The notes under the pieces are model-generated. The model did not search any database. It saw only the letters and a list, made by a program, of their open reading frames with translations, and was not told the DNA's origin. Position numbers and translations under genes: made by a program. From the NCBI RefSeq assembly GCF_003058325.1, contig NZ_CP028843.1, forward strand, positions 611,501 to 675,500: a DNA stretch of 64,000 bases. Reading direction: 5' to 3'. Below are positions 9,345 through 16,970 of this stretch, piece by piece. The first letter of the stretch is position 1; every line of letters begins with the position of its first letter. The stretch is from Methylobacterium currus (GTDB taxonomy: Bacteria > Pseudomonadota > Alphaproteobacteria > Rhizobiales > Beijerinckiaceae).

Positions 9345-10550
9345 ATGAGCGACACCGCCACTCCCCTCCAGGCCCCGCGCCCTTCGCCCTTGGCCGGCTT
9401 GAATGCCAAAGCCTTCGCCGGCTCGCTGCGCGATTACGGCATGATCCTGTGCCTCGTCGGCATCGTGTTCTTCTTCCAGTTCTTCACCGACGGGGCGCTC
9501 CTGCGCCCGCTCAACCTCACCAACCTAGTGCTGCAGAACAGCTACATCGTGGTGATGGCGCTGGGGATGCTGCTCGTCATCGTGGCCGGGCATATCGATC
9601 TGTCGGTCGGCTCGACCGCGGGCTTCATCGGCGCGCTCGCCGCGGTGCTGATGGTGCAGATGGGCCTGCATCCGCTGCTCGCGACGGTCCTGTGCCTCGT
9701 CGCCGGCGGGGTCATCGGCGCGGCGCAGGGGTGGTGGGTCGCGTATCTGCGCATCCCGTCCTTCATCGTCACGCTCGCCGGCATGCTGGTGTTCAAGGGC
9801 CTGACCCTGGCGCTGCTCGCCGGCCAGTCGGTCGGCCCGTTCCCGCCCGACTTCCAGAAGCTCAGCTCCGGCTTCATCCCGGACGTGGTCACCGGCGGCT
9901 CGCTGCGGATCACCTCGGTCCTCGTCGGCGTCGCGCTCGCCGTGATCCTCGTCGGCTCGAACCTGCGCCGGCGCCTCGGCCAGCAGCGCCAGGGCTTCAC
10001 GCCCGAGCCGATGGGGGCCTTCGCGCTCAAGAACGCGCTCGTCGCCGCGGTCATCGTCGCCTTCAGCACCTGGCTCGCCACCTACCGGGGCCTGCCGAAC
10101 GTCCTGATCGTGATGTTCGCGCTGATCCTGCTCTACCGCTTCGTCACCACCCGCACGGTGATCGGCCGGCGGGTCTACGCGCTCGGCGGCAACGAGAAGG
10201 CGGCGAAGCTCTCGGGCATCAACACCGAGCGCCTGACCTTCCTGACCTTCGTCAACATGGGCGTGCTCGCCGCCCTCGCCGGCCTGATCTTCGCCGCCCG
10301 CCTCAACACCGCGACCCCGAAGGCCGGCCTCGGCTTCGAGCTCGACGTGATCGCCGCCTGCTTCATCGGCGGCGCTTCGGCCTCGGGCGGCGTCGGCAAG
10401 GTGACGGGCGCGGTGGTCGGCGCGCTGATCATGGGCGTGATGAACAACGGCATGTCGATCCTCGGCATCGGCATCGACTACCAGCAGGTCATCAAGGGGC
10501 TGGTGCTGCTCGGGGCGGTGAGCATCGACCAGTATTACCGCAAGCGCTGA
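9345..10550 (+). CDS. mmsB: Sugar ABC importer permease (MmsB/GguB/XylH type)
   Basis: This is a 401-residue inner-membrane protein with about ten hydrophobic segments. The family features 'AGHIDLSVGSTAGFIGA', 'IPSFIVTLAGMLVFKG' and, near the C-terminus, 'GGASASGGVGKVTGAVVGAL' are clear. It begins five bases after the ATPase stop, with the purine-rich GGAGG just ahead of it. It ends the dehydrogenase-importer operon, which is followed by a strong hairpin inside a repeat. Homologues form the channel with ChvE and MmsA. Confidence 0.95.
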   Translation: MSDTATPLQAPRPSPLAGLNAKAFAGSLRDYGMILCLVGIVFFFQFFTDGALLRPLNLTNLVLQNSYIVVMALGMLLVIVAGHIDLSVGSTAGFIGALAAVLMVQMGLHPLLATVLCLVAGGVIGAAQGWWVAYLRIPSFIVTLAGMLVFKGLTLALLAGQSVGPFPPDFQKLSSGFIPDVVTGGSLRITSVLVGVALAVILVGSNLRRRLGQQRQGFTPEPMGAFALKNALVAAVIVAFSTWLATYRGLPNVLIVMFALILLYRFVTTRTVIGRRVYALGGNEKAAKLSGINTERLTFLTFVNMGVLAALAGLIFAARLNTATPKAGLGFELDVIAACFIGGASASGGVGKVTGAVVGALIMGVMNNGMSILGIGIDYQQVIKGLVLLGAVSIDQYYRKR

Positions 10551-10585
10551 AGGATCGCGCCCGGGATGCCCGGCGCGAATCCGGT

Positions 10586-10690
10586 TAGAGCAGCGCCCGA
10601 TCACGTTGCAATCGGGCGCTGCTCTAGTTCTTTGATTTTGCCGCATTTTCTGCGACGAACCGGTGCCCACTTCGTCGGAAAATGCTCTAG
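10586..10690. repeat. Two-hairpin dispersed intergenic repeat
   Basis: A perfect 16-base-pair hairpin (10586-10601 with 10611-10626, arms beginning TAGAGCAGCG) is followed by TTCTTTGATTTTG and a second imperfect hairpin (GCATTTTC...GAAAATGC) ending GCTCTAG. Both ends carry the same TAGAGC/GCTCTA hexamer in inverted orientation. From memory, near-identical modules are scattered through Methylobacterium and related genomes. The first hairpin plus T-rich run probably also terminates the sugar importer operon. Only one copy was found in this window. Confidence 0.7.
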
Positions 10691-10896
10691 TCGCGGGGTG
10701 TTCCCCGGGGGACCGTCTCCCGGGGAGCCTCCCATGACCCCACCAAGGCCCACCCGCCGGGCATCGACGAGGACGCGATCAGCTGGCCGCGCCCGACCCC
10801 GCAGGGGCGCGACGCGCCGGAGCCCGGGGGTGAGGATGCCACCGACCCGGCCGGCGGCGCCAAGCAGGGCAGGGCGACAAGGCGGAAGGACAGGGC
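10691..10896. other. Gap with a possible degenerate coding remnant
   Basis: One plus-strand frame reads plausibly protein-like ('HPPGIDEDAISWPRPTPQG', then 'EPGGEDATDPAGG') but has no start codon with a ribosome binding site and seems to need a frame change further on. It may be a decayed small gene. It is not called as a CDS. Confidence 0.3.
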
Positions 10897-11829
10897 TCAC
10901 GCCTCGCCGCCGCGCGCCCGCTCGCGCTCGGTCGCGAGGGCCGGGGCGCCGAACCACTCCGTGCGCATCGCCTCGCGCAGGAGCGCCCCGACCGCCGGGG
11001 CGTGCGGCCGGCCGCGGACGGTGACGAGGTTGACCTCGCGCCAGAATTCCGGCTCGACCAGCGGACGGGCGACCACGCCCGGATGGACCGCGCAGGAGCG
11101 CGGCATGAAGCCGAAGCCGAGCCCCGCCGCGATCATCGCCAGGATCCAGTCGTCGCGCTCGCTCCGGTAGATGGTCTCGCAATCGGTGCAGCCCTGCGCC
11201 TCCCAGATCGGGCCGGCGACGCCGCGGAACTCGCAGTTGAGCCGGTGGACGTAGTGCTGGCCGCTGAGATCCCGCGGGCTGACCGCCTCCAGGGCGGCGA
11301 GCGGGTGCCCGGCGGCCACCGCGATCACCATTGGCTCGCGGAACAGGGCGAGGTGGTGGAGCCGCGGGTCGGGCTCCCGGCCCGGCAGGCAGTAGAGCGC
11401 GACCTCCAGCGCCCCCGCCAGCAGACGCTCCTCCAGGGCCCCGGCGCTGGCATCGACGATGTCGAGCTCGAGGCCCGGGTGCCGCGCCTGGAGACCGCCG
11501 ATCAGCCCGACCAGGGCGTCGGGCTGGATCGTGCACATCACCCCGAGGGTGAGGCGGGTGCGGCGCTGGCGGCCGAAGGCCCGGGCCTCGGCCTGCGCGG
11601 CTTGCGCCTTCGCGTAGACCTCCTCCAGGTAGGGCCGCACGGTGCGGCCGAGCTCGGAGAGCTGCGTGCCGGTCCGCTCGCGGTGGAACAGGGCGCCGCC
11701 CAATTCCTCCTCCAGGAAGTGGATCGCCCGGGTGAGCGAGGGCTGGGTGACGTTGCAGGCCTGGGCCGCGCGGGTGAAGTTGTGCTCCTCGCACAGGGCC
11801 AGGAAGTAGCGGACCTGGTGCATCTCCAT
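10897..11829 (-). CDS. LysR-family transcriptional regulator
   Basis: The product has 310 residues. The N-terminal winged helix is canonical ('QVRYFLALCEEHNFTRAAQ', 'NVTQPSLTRAIHFLEEELG', residues 5-43) and is followed by a periplasmic-binding-like effector domain from about residue 92. The effector domain is rich in cysteine (in 'VMCTIQ', 'LYCLPG', 'LNCEFRG', 'GCTDCETI' and 'RSCAVH'), which could mean a redox or metal signal. No target gene sits divergently next to it; the upstream neighbour is a small secreted protein on the same strand. Target and effector are unknown. Confidence 0.93.
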   Translation of the reverse strand: MEMHQVRYFLALCEEHNFTRAAQACNVTQPSLTRAIHFLEEELGGALFHRERTGTQLSELGRTVRPYLEEVYAKAQAAQAEARAFGRQRRTRLTLGVMCTIQPDALVGLIGGLQARHPGLELDIVDASAGALEERLLAGALEVALYCLPGREPDPRLHHLALFREPMVIAVAAGHPLAALEAVSPRDLSGQHYVHRLNCEFRGVAGPIWEAQGCTDCETIYRSERDDWILAMIAAGLGFGFMPRSCAVHPGVVARPLVEPEFWREVNLVTVRGRPHAPAVGALLREAMRTEWFGAPALATERERARGGEA

Positions 11830-11931
11830 CGTCGCCCTCCGCGGGGTGCGAGGCCGCGAACCGAAGGCCCCGGCATCGGGGACGGGCGCGAGGCTACCAC
11901 CGCGGGAGCGTGTCGGAAACGTGGCGGCCCG

Positions 11932-12189
11932 TCAGCACCACGGGCAGGACGGCCAGGCCGGCGGGTCGGAGGGCCGCGCCGGCGCGGTCACGCCGGTCTG
12001 CACGGACGGAACCCGCCGCGGTGCCGCGCGACGAGGGGTGTCGGTGCCGCTGTAGCGCGGGAGGGTGGGCATCGTGGTCACGACGGCCGCTCCCTGGCCG
12101 TCGGGATGCAGGAGGGACTGGGTCCAGGCCTGGGCGGGACTGGTCGAGACGGCGGCGAGCACGGCACCGGCGAGGAGAAGGCTGCGCAT
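11932..12189 (-). CDS. Small secreted protein of unknown function, 85 residues
   Basis: A convincing signal peptide ('RSLLLAGAVLAAVSTSPAQA') is followed by about 63 residues rich in Pro, Arg and Thr with a C-terminal 'PSCPWC' Cys pair. AAGAGGAT lies at correct spacing before the ATG. I do not recognise the family. It lies upstream of the LysR gene on the same strand, 102 bases away, so co-transcription is possible. Confidence 0.6.
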   Translation of the reverse strand: MRSLLLAGAVLAAVSTSPAQAWTQSLLHPDGQGAAVVTTMPTLPRYSGTDTPRRAAPRRVPSVQTGVTAPARPSDPPAWPSCPWC

Positions 12190-12320
12190 CGGACGGATCC
12201 TCTTGTCGGGAGGCGGGACGGGACGCCCCGCTGTCTGTCCGGGATCATCGCCGCGGCAGGGGCCCGCCGGCCAATGCCGTTCGCCTATCGTGGCGATGCC
12301 GTCCGGCTCTGGCGGGACGG

Positions 12321-12350
12321 TTGACGCGGGCCGGCGGAGCGGCGCCTAAA
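12321..12350 (+). promoter_or_regulatory. Possible sigma-70-type promoter of aroQ
   Basis: TTGACG is followed after 18 bases by CCTAAA, about 35 bases before the aroQ ATG. The -35 element is good and the -10 element is weak, as often in GC-rich alphaproteobacteria. Confidence 0.35.
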
Positions 12351-12384
12351 GCGGTGTCTCGCCCCCGCGCCACGGAGTCCCGCC

Positions 12385-12843
12385 ATGAGCCCTGCACCGA
12401 GCCGCCTCGTCTACGTGCTGAACGGCCCGAACCTGAACCTGCTCGGCAAGCGCCAGCCGCACATCTACGGCAGCGAGACGCTGGCCGACGTCGAGGCCTC
12501 CTGCCGGGCGCTCGCCGGCGAGCTGGGCCTGGAGATCCGCTTCCACCAGTCGAACCGCGAATACGAGATCATCGACTGGATCCACGAGGCGCGCGAGACC
12601 GCCGGCGGCCTCGTCATCAACCCGGCCGCCTTCACCCACACCTCGGTGGCGATCCTCGACGCGCTCAACGCCTTCGACGCGCCGGTGATCGAGGTGCACA
12701 TCTCGAACGTCCACAAGCGCGAGGCCTTCCGCCATCACTCCTACGTCTCGCTGCGCGCCGACGGGGTGATCGCGGGCCTGGGCACGCAGGGCTACGGGCT
12801 GGCCTTGCGCCGCCTGGCGCAGCTGATCGACGCGAAAGGGTGA
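12385..12843 (+). CDS. aroQ: Type II 3-dehydroquinate dehydratase
   Basis: This is a 152-residue cytosolic enzyme of the shikimate pathway that converts 3-dehydroquinate to 3-dehydroshikimate. The type II signature [10 protein letters not shown] (12-21) is intact, Tyr28 in 'PHIYGSET' is the expected catalytic Tyr, and the substrate-binding '[11 protein letters not shown]' and '[17 protein letters not shown]' are present with the catalytic His. Length is typical. It appears to be a single-gene unit ended by a perfect hairpin shared with the convergent porin gene. Confidence 0.96.
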   Translation: MSPAPSRLVYVLNGPNLNLLGKRQPHIYGSETLADVEASCRALAGELGLEIRFHQSNREYEIIDWIHEARETAGGLVINPAAFTHTSVAILDALNAFDAPVIEVHISNVHKREAFRHHSYVSLRADGVIAGLGTQGYGLALRRLAQLIDAKG

Positions 12844-12945
12844 CGCGAAAGGGTGACGCGCTGGGGCGTTCGGACCACGACGAGGACCTTCGCCGATGAC
12901 CGGGAGCCCTTGCGCTTCAGGATCCATGGCGATGGGAAAGCACGT

Positions 12946-12975
12946 GGACCGGAGGCGGTCGCCCGCCTCCGGTCC
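12946..12975. terminator. Bidirectional terminator hairpin between aroQ and porin
   Basis: A perfect 13-base-pair stem (GGACCGGAGGCGG / CCGCCTCCGGTCC) with a 4-base loop lies between two convergent genes. Tails are only weakly T-rich (TCTCG on plus). Confidence 0.7.
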
Positions 12976-13005
12976 TCTCGAACGTCCTGATGCTGGGGGC
13001 GATGA

Positions 13006-13782
13006 TCAGTCCGTCGAGAACCGGTAGTTCAGGCCGGCACGCACCACGCCGAACTCCGCCTTGGGCTTGCCGAGACCGTAATAGGCGCTGGTGGCGGTGT
13101 CGTAGACGAGGCCGCCGCTGCCGCCGTTGCGCTCCAGGCTGACGTAGAGCGCCTCGATCCGGGCGCTCAGGCGCTCGGTGATGGCGTATTCGACGCCGCC
13201 GCCGGCGGTCCAGCCGGTGCGGAAGCTTCCGGGCAGGGTGCCGGTGTAAGTCGAGGCGTTGGCCGGCATGCCGCCGCCGCCATAGGCGAAGCCGCCGGTG
13301 CCGTAGACCAGGAAGCGGTCGAAAGCGTAGCCGATCCGGCCGCGCACCGTGCCGAACCAGTCGAGGGTCGGGCCGATATCGGTGAACGTGGTGGTGCCGA
13401 CGAGCCCGCTCCGGGCCCGCCCGAAGGTGGTGCCCTGGATGTCGGCCTCGGCGCCGAGCACGAAGCCGGAACCCGGCGTGAACTGGTAATTGTAGCCGAT
13501 CTGGCCGCCGCCCACGAAGGCGGCGTCGCGGCTGCCCGGGCTCACCGTGCCGTAGGTGGCATCCGTGAAGGTGCCGCCCCCGCCGCCGAAGCCGGCGCCC
13601 GCATTCACGCCGGCATAGAACCCGGTCCAGGTGAAGACCGGGACGGGGGTGAAGGCCGGCGGCGGGGCGACGCGGCGCGGCAGGTCGGCGGCGGAGGCGG
13701 GCGCCGCCACGACACCTGTGAGGAGGGCGGCCGTCAGGGCGAGCGCACCGGCAAGGCCGGGCGCTTCGGTCGTTCTGGTCAT
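13006..13782 (-). CDS. Outer-membrane beta-barrel protein, Omp25/31 porin family
   Basis: The 258-residue precursor has a signal peptide ending 'APASAADLP' and the family opening 'FTWTGFYAGVNAG' after a Pro-rich linker. Alternating strands ending in aromatic residues ('GQIGYNYQF', 'GRIGYAFDRFLVYGTGG', 'VRAGLNYRFS') indicate an eight-stranded barrel. It is a structural outer-membrane protein or small pore. It is monocistronic, with a strong terminator downstream. It differs from many relatives in ending 'RFSTD' rather than in a terminal aromatic residue. Confidence 0.9.
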   Translation of the reverse strand: MTRTTEAPGLAGALALTAALLTGVVAAPASAADLPRRVAPPPAFTPVPVFTWTGFYAGVNAGAGFGGGGGTFTDATYGTVSPGSRDAAFVGGGQIGYNYQFTPGSGFVLGAEADIQGTTFGRARSGLVGTTTFTDIGPTLDWFGTVRGRIGYAFDRFLVYGTGGFAYGGGGMPANASTYTGTLPGSFRTGWTAGGGVEYAITERLSARIEALYVSLERNGGSGGLVYDTATSAYYGLGKPKAEFGVVRAGLNYRFSTD

Positions 13783-13879
13783 CGTGGATGCCGTTGGTTG
13801 TCTTCGGGGGTGAGCCGGGGCGGCGGACCGTCCGGGCTGTCAGGTCTCGGCCGGTGTCGCGCCGGCGGTCCGAACCGGA

Positions 13880-14095
13880 TCAGAGGTTCTGGACGATGCA
13901 GATCGCCTGGAGGGCGACCAGCAGGATCGCACCGCCGATGACGAGGCAGAGGGCGGCGACGACCAGCGCCTCGCCGCCATCAGACGGGTCGCGCCGGGAG
14001 CGGAGGGCGGGGCGGTCCTCGTCGATCTCCGGGGCCGGGAAGGCCCGCCCGAGGGGAGCGGGGTGGGGGCGGCCGCTGCGCAGGGCCTCGAGCAT
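13880..14095 (-). CDS. Small single-span membrane protein of unknown function, 71 residues
   Basis: The N-terminal 45 residues are polar with many Arg and Asp, and a single hydrophobic helix follows ('ALVVAALCLVIGGAILLVAL'), leaving a short C-terminal tail. An AGGAG eight bases before the ATG supports translation. It starts 16 bases downstream of another small hydrophobic-protein gene on the same strand, suggesting a two-gene transcript that begins at the palindromic-box region. The family is unknown to me. Confidence 0.6.
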   Translation of the reverse strand: MLEALRSGRPHPAPLGRAFPAPEIDEDRPALRSRRDPSDGGEALVVAALCLVIGGAILLVALQAICIVQNL

Positions 14096-14111
14096 GGGAC
14101 GAACTCCTGGG

Positions 14112-14315
14112 TCAGCGGACGGGGGACACCGCCGGGGCGGGGTGAGCGAGGTCGGCCAGGGTCGCCGCCGCCACCGGCATCCCCAGCCCCGCGATCACCG
14201 CGAGTCCGCGCACCAGCATCGCCACGGGCAGCCGCGACGGGAGCCGGCGCCGCGCGACGGTCTGGAGCCGGAGCGGCTCGGCGGAGGGACAGAGGAGGGG
14301 AAGCGGGTGGGCCAT
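14112..14315 (-). CDS. Small membrane or secreted protein of unknown function, 67 residues
   Basis: The first half is polar, with several Arg and Leu. A hydrophobic segment near residues 32-53 ('AMLVRGLAVIAGLGMPVAAA') follows, and the tail is Pro-rich. The ATG was chosen because AGGAA precedes it at five to six bases; an upstream in-frame extension runs through the regulatory boxes and is rejected. It is transcribed divergently from the DUF6502 gene, and the nearest 19-bp box is 25 bases upstream of its ATG. Function is not recognised. Confidence 0.55.
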   Translation of the reverse strand: MAHPLPLLCPSAEPLRLQTVARRRLPSRLPVAMLVRGLAVIAGLGMPVAAATLADLAHPAPAVSPVR

Positions 14316-14339
14316 CGGGGTTCCTGTGGCGGCTGACGG

Positions 14340-14438
14340 CGTGGGAAATCTGACCACGTCCAATTCTCTATGTGGGCAAAATTCCCACGTCAACCGGAAA
14401 ACGCGGGGCGACCGGCTGTCGTGGGATTGTGTCCCACG
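14340..14438. promoter_or_regulatory. Array of three 19-bp palindromic boxes in a divergent promoter
   Basis: Three boxes share the pattern yGTGGG-N7-(C/A)CCACG: 14340-14358 (CGTGGGAAATCTGACCACG), 14371-14389 (TGTGGGCAAAATTCCCACG) and 14420-14438 (CGTGGGATTGTGTCCCACG). The first two start 31 bases apart, about three helical turns. The third is fully palindromic in its outer seven bases and overlaps a possible -35 (TTGTGT) with TACAAC further on, just before the DUF6502 ATG. The layout is that of operators for one dimeric regulator controlling both directions. Confidence 0.75.
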
Positions 14439-14461
14439 GCGTCTCGGCTACAACGATCGTG

Positions 14462-15319
14462 ATGTCAGAGCCGACCCCGAGACTGGCCCCCGATGCGGGC
14501 GCCCTGCAGGCCCCGCTGGCCCGCCTGCTGCGCCCGCTGGTGCGCCTGTTCGTGCGCAGCGGGATCACCTTCCCGGCGCTGACCGACCTCTTGCGCGAGC
14601 TCTACGTGAACGTCGCCGAGTACGACTTCGCGCTGCCCGGCAAGGACCAGACCGACAGCCGGGTGAGCCTGCTCACCGGCATCCACCGCAAGGAGGTGCG
14701 CCGCCTGCGCGGCGCCGGCGCGCCGGTGAGCGCGGTGCCGGCGGCGGTCTCGCGCACCAGCCGCATCATCGCCCGCTGGGTCGCCGCGCCCGACTTCACC
14801 GAGGCCGATGGCCGGCCCAAGCCCCTGAAGCGGGCGGCCGAGACCGGTCCATCGTTCGAGAGCCTGGTCGCCTCGGTGACCCGGGACCTGCGCCCGCGGG
14901 CGGTGCTCGACGAGTGGCTCGACCGCGGCCTCGTGACCCTCGACGCCGAGGAGCGCATCGTGCTCGCCGAGGCCGCCTTCGTGCCGAGCGGCGGCGGCAG
15001 CCAGCAGCTCTACTATTTCGGCCGCAACCTCCACGACCACATCGCCGCCGCGGTCACCAACATCCTGGAGGAGAAGCCGCGTTTCTTCGAGCGCGCCGTG
15101 CATTATGACGGGCTGTCGCCCGAGCTGGCGCGGCGGCTCGAGGGGCGGGCGCGGGAGATCGCCATGGAGGCGCTGCAGCAGGCCAACCGCGAGGCGCACG
15201 CGGCCTGCGAGACCGATCCGGGCGGAGACGCGCGCTGGAATTTTGGCATCTACATCTATGCCGAGGAGGCGCCGCAGGCCGGGCCCGAAGCCACGCGCCG
15301 ACCCGGGCCCAAGGCGTGA
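14462..15319 (+). CDS. DUF6502 family protein
   Basis: The product has 285 residues. The conserved N-terminal block of the family is visible: 'LLRPLVRLFVRSGITFPALTDLLRELYVNVA' in content (about residues 18-50), then 'DSRVSLLTGIHRKEVRRLR', which reads like a winged-helix DNA-binding unit. The C-terminal half has 'YYFGRNLHDHIAAAVTNIL'. No signal peptide or membrane span is present. The ATG lacks a Shine-Dalgarno sequence and a -10-like TACAAC lies only 9 bases upstream, so the mRNA may be leaderless. The DUF5666 gene follows directly, a pairing that recurs in proteobacteria. It is a candidate for the protein that binds the boxes upstream; this is inference. Confidence 0.85.
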   Translation: MSEPTPRLAPDAGALQAPLARLLRPLVRLFVRSGITFPALTDLLRELYVNVAEYDFALPGKDQTDSRVSLLTGIHRKEVRRLRGAGAPVSAVPAAVSRTSRIIARWVAAPDFTEADGRPKPLKRAAETGPSFESLVASVTRDLRPRAVLDEWLDRGLVTLDAEERIVLAEAAFVPSGGGSQQLYYFGRNLHDHIAAAVTNILEEKPRFFERAVHYDGLSPELARRLEGRAREIAMEALQQANREAHAACETDPGGDARWNFGIYIYAEEAPQAGPEATRRPGPKA

Positions 15320-15330
15320 GGGAGCCGCCC

Positions 15331-16737
15331 GTGCGACGTGCCCCATCCGTCACCCGGCGCGGCCTGCTGCGCCTCCTCTCCGGCGCGGGCTGGCTCGCGG
15401 TCGCGGACCCCGCCGGTGCGGCCGGCGACAAGATCCTCGATCAGGGGATCGGCGGCACCGGCATCCGGCCCGGGCCCGACGACGAGGGCGACCGCGGCAT
15501 CGGCGGCACCGGCGTCGTCGGCACCATCCGGGGCTTCGGCAGCATCATCGTCAACGACCTGCGCATCGCCTACCCGGCCGACGTGCCGGTGACGGTCGAT
15601 GGCCGCCCGGCCCGCGTCGAGGACCTGCGGGTCGGCCAGGTGGTCCGTACGCTGGCGCTGCCGGGGGAGGGCGGGCTGTCCACCGCCGGCATCGCGGTGA
15701 TCCACGAGGTGGTCGGCCCGGTGCAGCGCGTGGAGGCGGACCGGCTGACGGTGCTGGGCCAGTCGGTCGCCACCGCCGGGCTGCCGCCCGAGATGCCGCG
15801 GCCGCGTGTCGGCGAGCGGGTCGCGGTGAGCGGCCTGCGCCGGCCCGACGGGAGCATCGCGGCGAGCCGGATCGATCCGGCCGGTCCCGGCCCGGACCTC
15901 GTCGCCGGCCCGGTGAGGCGCGGGCCCGGCGGCGCCCTGCGGATCGGCAACCTGCCGCTGGCCGGCCTCGACCCGGCGCTCGCCGGCGGGCGGGCGGTGG
16001 CGGAAGGGAACCTCGCCGGTGCCCGGCTCGCCGTGGCGCGGGCGACGGCGGCGGCCGAGCCGTTCGGCGCGGAGGTGCGGCGCCTGTCGATCGAGGCCTA
16101 CGTGACCCGCGAGGGCGGGGGCTTACGCACCGGCGCCGGCTACGCGGTGTCCGGCCGGGGCGGGCTCGTGCCGGCCGGCGGCGGGCTCGCGATCCTCGAC
16201 GGCCGCGCCGGCCGCGGGGGCCGGCTCGACCTCGACGGCGTGCGGCTCAAGCCCGACCCGGCCGGACGCGACGGGACAAGCGGGCAGGGCGGCCCGGGCG
16301 GCGGCGGCCGGAACGGCCCGGGACAGAACGGGCCGGGACGGAACGGGCCAAGTCACAACGGGCCAAGTCACAACGGGCCAAGTCACAACGGGCCGAGTCA
16401 CAACGGGCCAAGTCACAACGGGCAGGGTCACGGGGGCCGGGATGGACCGCCGGGCGGCCCGGGCGGAGGGCCGGGTCCGTCGAACCGGTCCTTCGGCCCG
16501 GGCGGAGAAGGACCGTTCGGCGGTCAGGGCCGCGGCGAGATCGACCCGCGGCTGCCGGCAGCGGAGGGGACGGGCCGTTTCGGCGGTCCGGGCGGGCAAG
16601 GCGGCTTCGGCGGCCCGGGCGGCTTCGGCGGGCCCGGAGGGTTCGGCGGTCAGGGCGGCGTCGGTGGTCCCGGCGGGTTCGGCCGGCCGGGCGGCGAGGG
16701 ACCCGGCGGGTTCGGCGGGGGCGGCGGGCGGCGCTGA
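15331..16737 (+). CDS. DUF5666 domain protein with Gly/Asn-rich repeat tail
   Basis: The product has 468 residues. An N-terminal 'TRRGLLRLL' plus hydrophobic stretch suggests Tat-type export. The DUF5666 region follows, with 'GIGGTGI', 'GTIRGFGSIIVNDLRI' and several beta-rich OB-like repeats up to about residue 310. The tail is low complexity: a pentapeptide run (NGPSH) and then Gly/Phe-rich 'GGFGGPGG' blocks. GTG was chosen because GAGGGAG lies six bases upstream; a GTG at 15316 overlapping the previous stop is an alternative. The role is unknown; it is likely a secreted or periplasmic partner of the DUF6502 protein. Confidence 0.8.
   Translation: MRRAPSVTRRGLLRLLSGAGWLAVADPAGAAGDKILDQGIGGTGIRPGPDDEGDRGIGGTGVVGTIRGFGSIIVNDLRIAYPADVPVTVDGRPARVEDLRVGQVVRTLALPGEGGLSTAGIAVIHEVVGPVQRVEADRLTVLGQSVATAGLPPEMPRPRVGERVAVSGLRRPDGSIAASRIDPAGPGPDLVAGPVRRGPGGALRIGNLPLAGLDPALAGGRAVAEGNLAGARLAVARATAAAEPFGAEVRRLSIEAYVTREGGGLRTGAGYAVSGRGGLVPAGGGLAILDGRAGRGGRLDLDGVRLKPDPAGRDGTSGQGGPGGGGRNGPGQNGPGRNGPSHNGPSHNGPSHNGPSHNGPSHNGQGHGGRDGPPGGPGGGPGPSNRSFGPGGEGPFGGQGRGEIDPRLPAAEGTGRFGGPGGQGGFGGPGGFGGPGGFGGQGGVGGPGGFGRPGGEGPGGFGGGGGRR
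16312..16431 (+). repeat. 15-bp tandem repeat inside the DUF5666 gene
   Basis: Eight consecutive 15-base units run in frame. The last six follow AACGGGCCAAGTCAC closely, with three of them identical in a row, while the first two are degenerate. They encode NGPSH pentapeptides. Such a tract can gain or lose units by slippage without breaking the frame. Confidence 0.9.
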
Positions 16738-16970
16738 GGCGAATCAGCCGAATCGCCGGACGTCGCGACCCCATCGGCGAGCCCGAAAAAGCTTTGCCGT
16801 TGTGTCCGGGCCGCCACACCGCACTGCGAAACCGGGGGATCTCACGGCTGAGTTAACGGCCAAGTCCGGGTCCGGAACGGCCAAGTCTCTTTCCCGCCGC
16901 ATTTGAACCGGAGCAGGATGGGCCTCCCCGTCGGTGCGGCCACGCACCGGCTCCCTCCAGCAGGTCCTGC

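Noticed and set aside
16327..16431. Regular repeats that could suggest a CRISPR array
   Set aside because: Units are 15 bases with no spacers and lie in frame inside a coding sequence; no cas gene is nearby.
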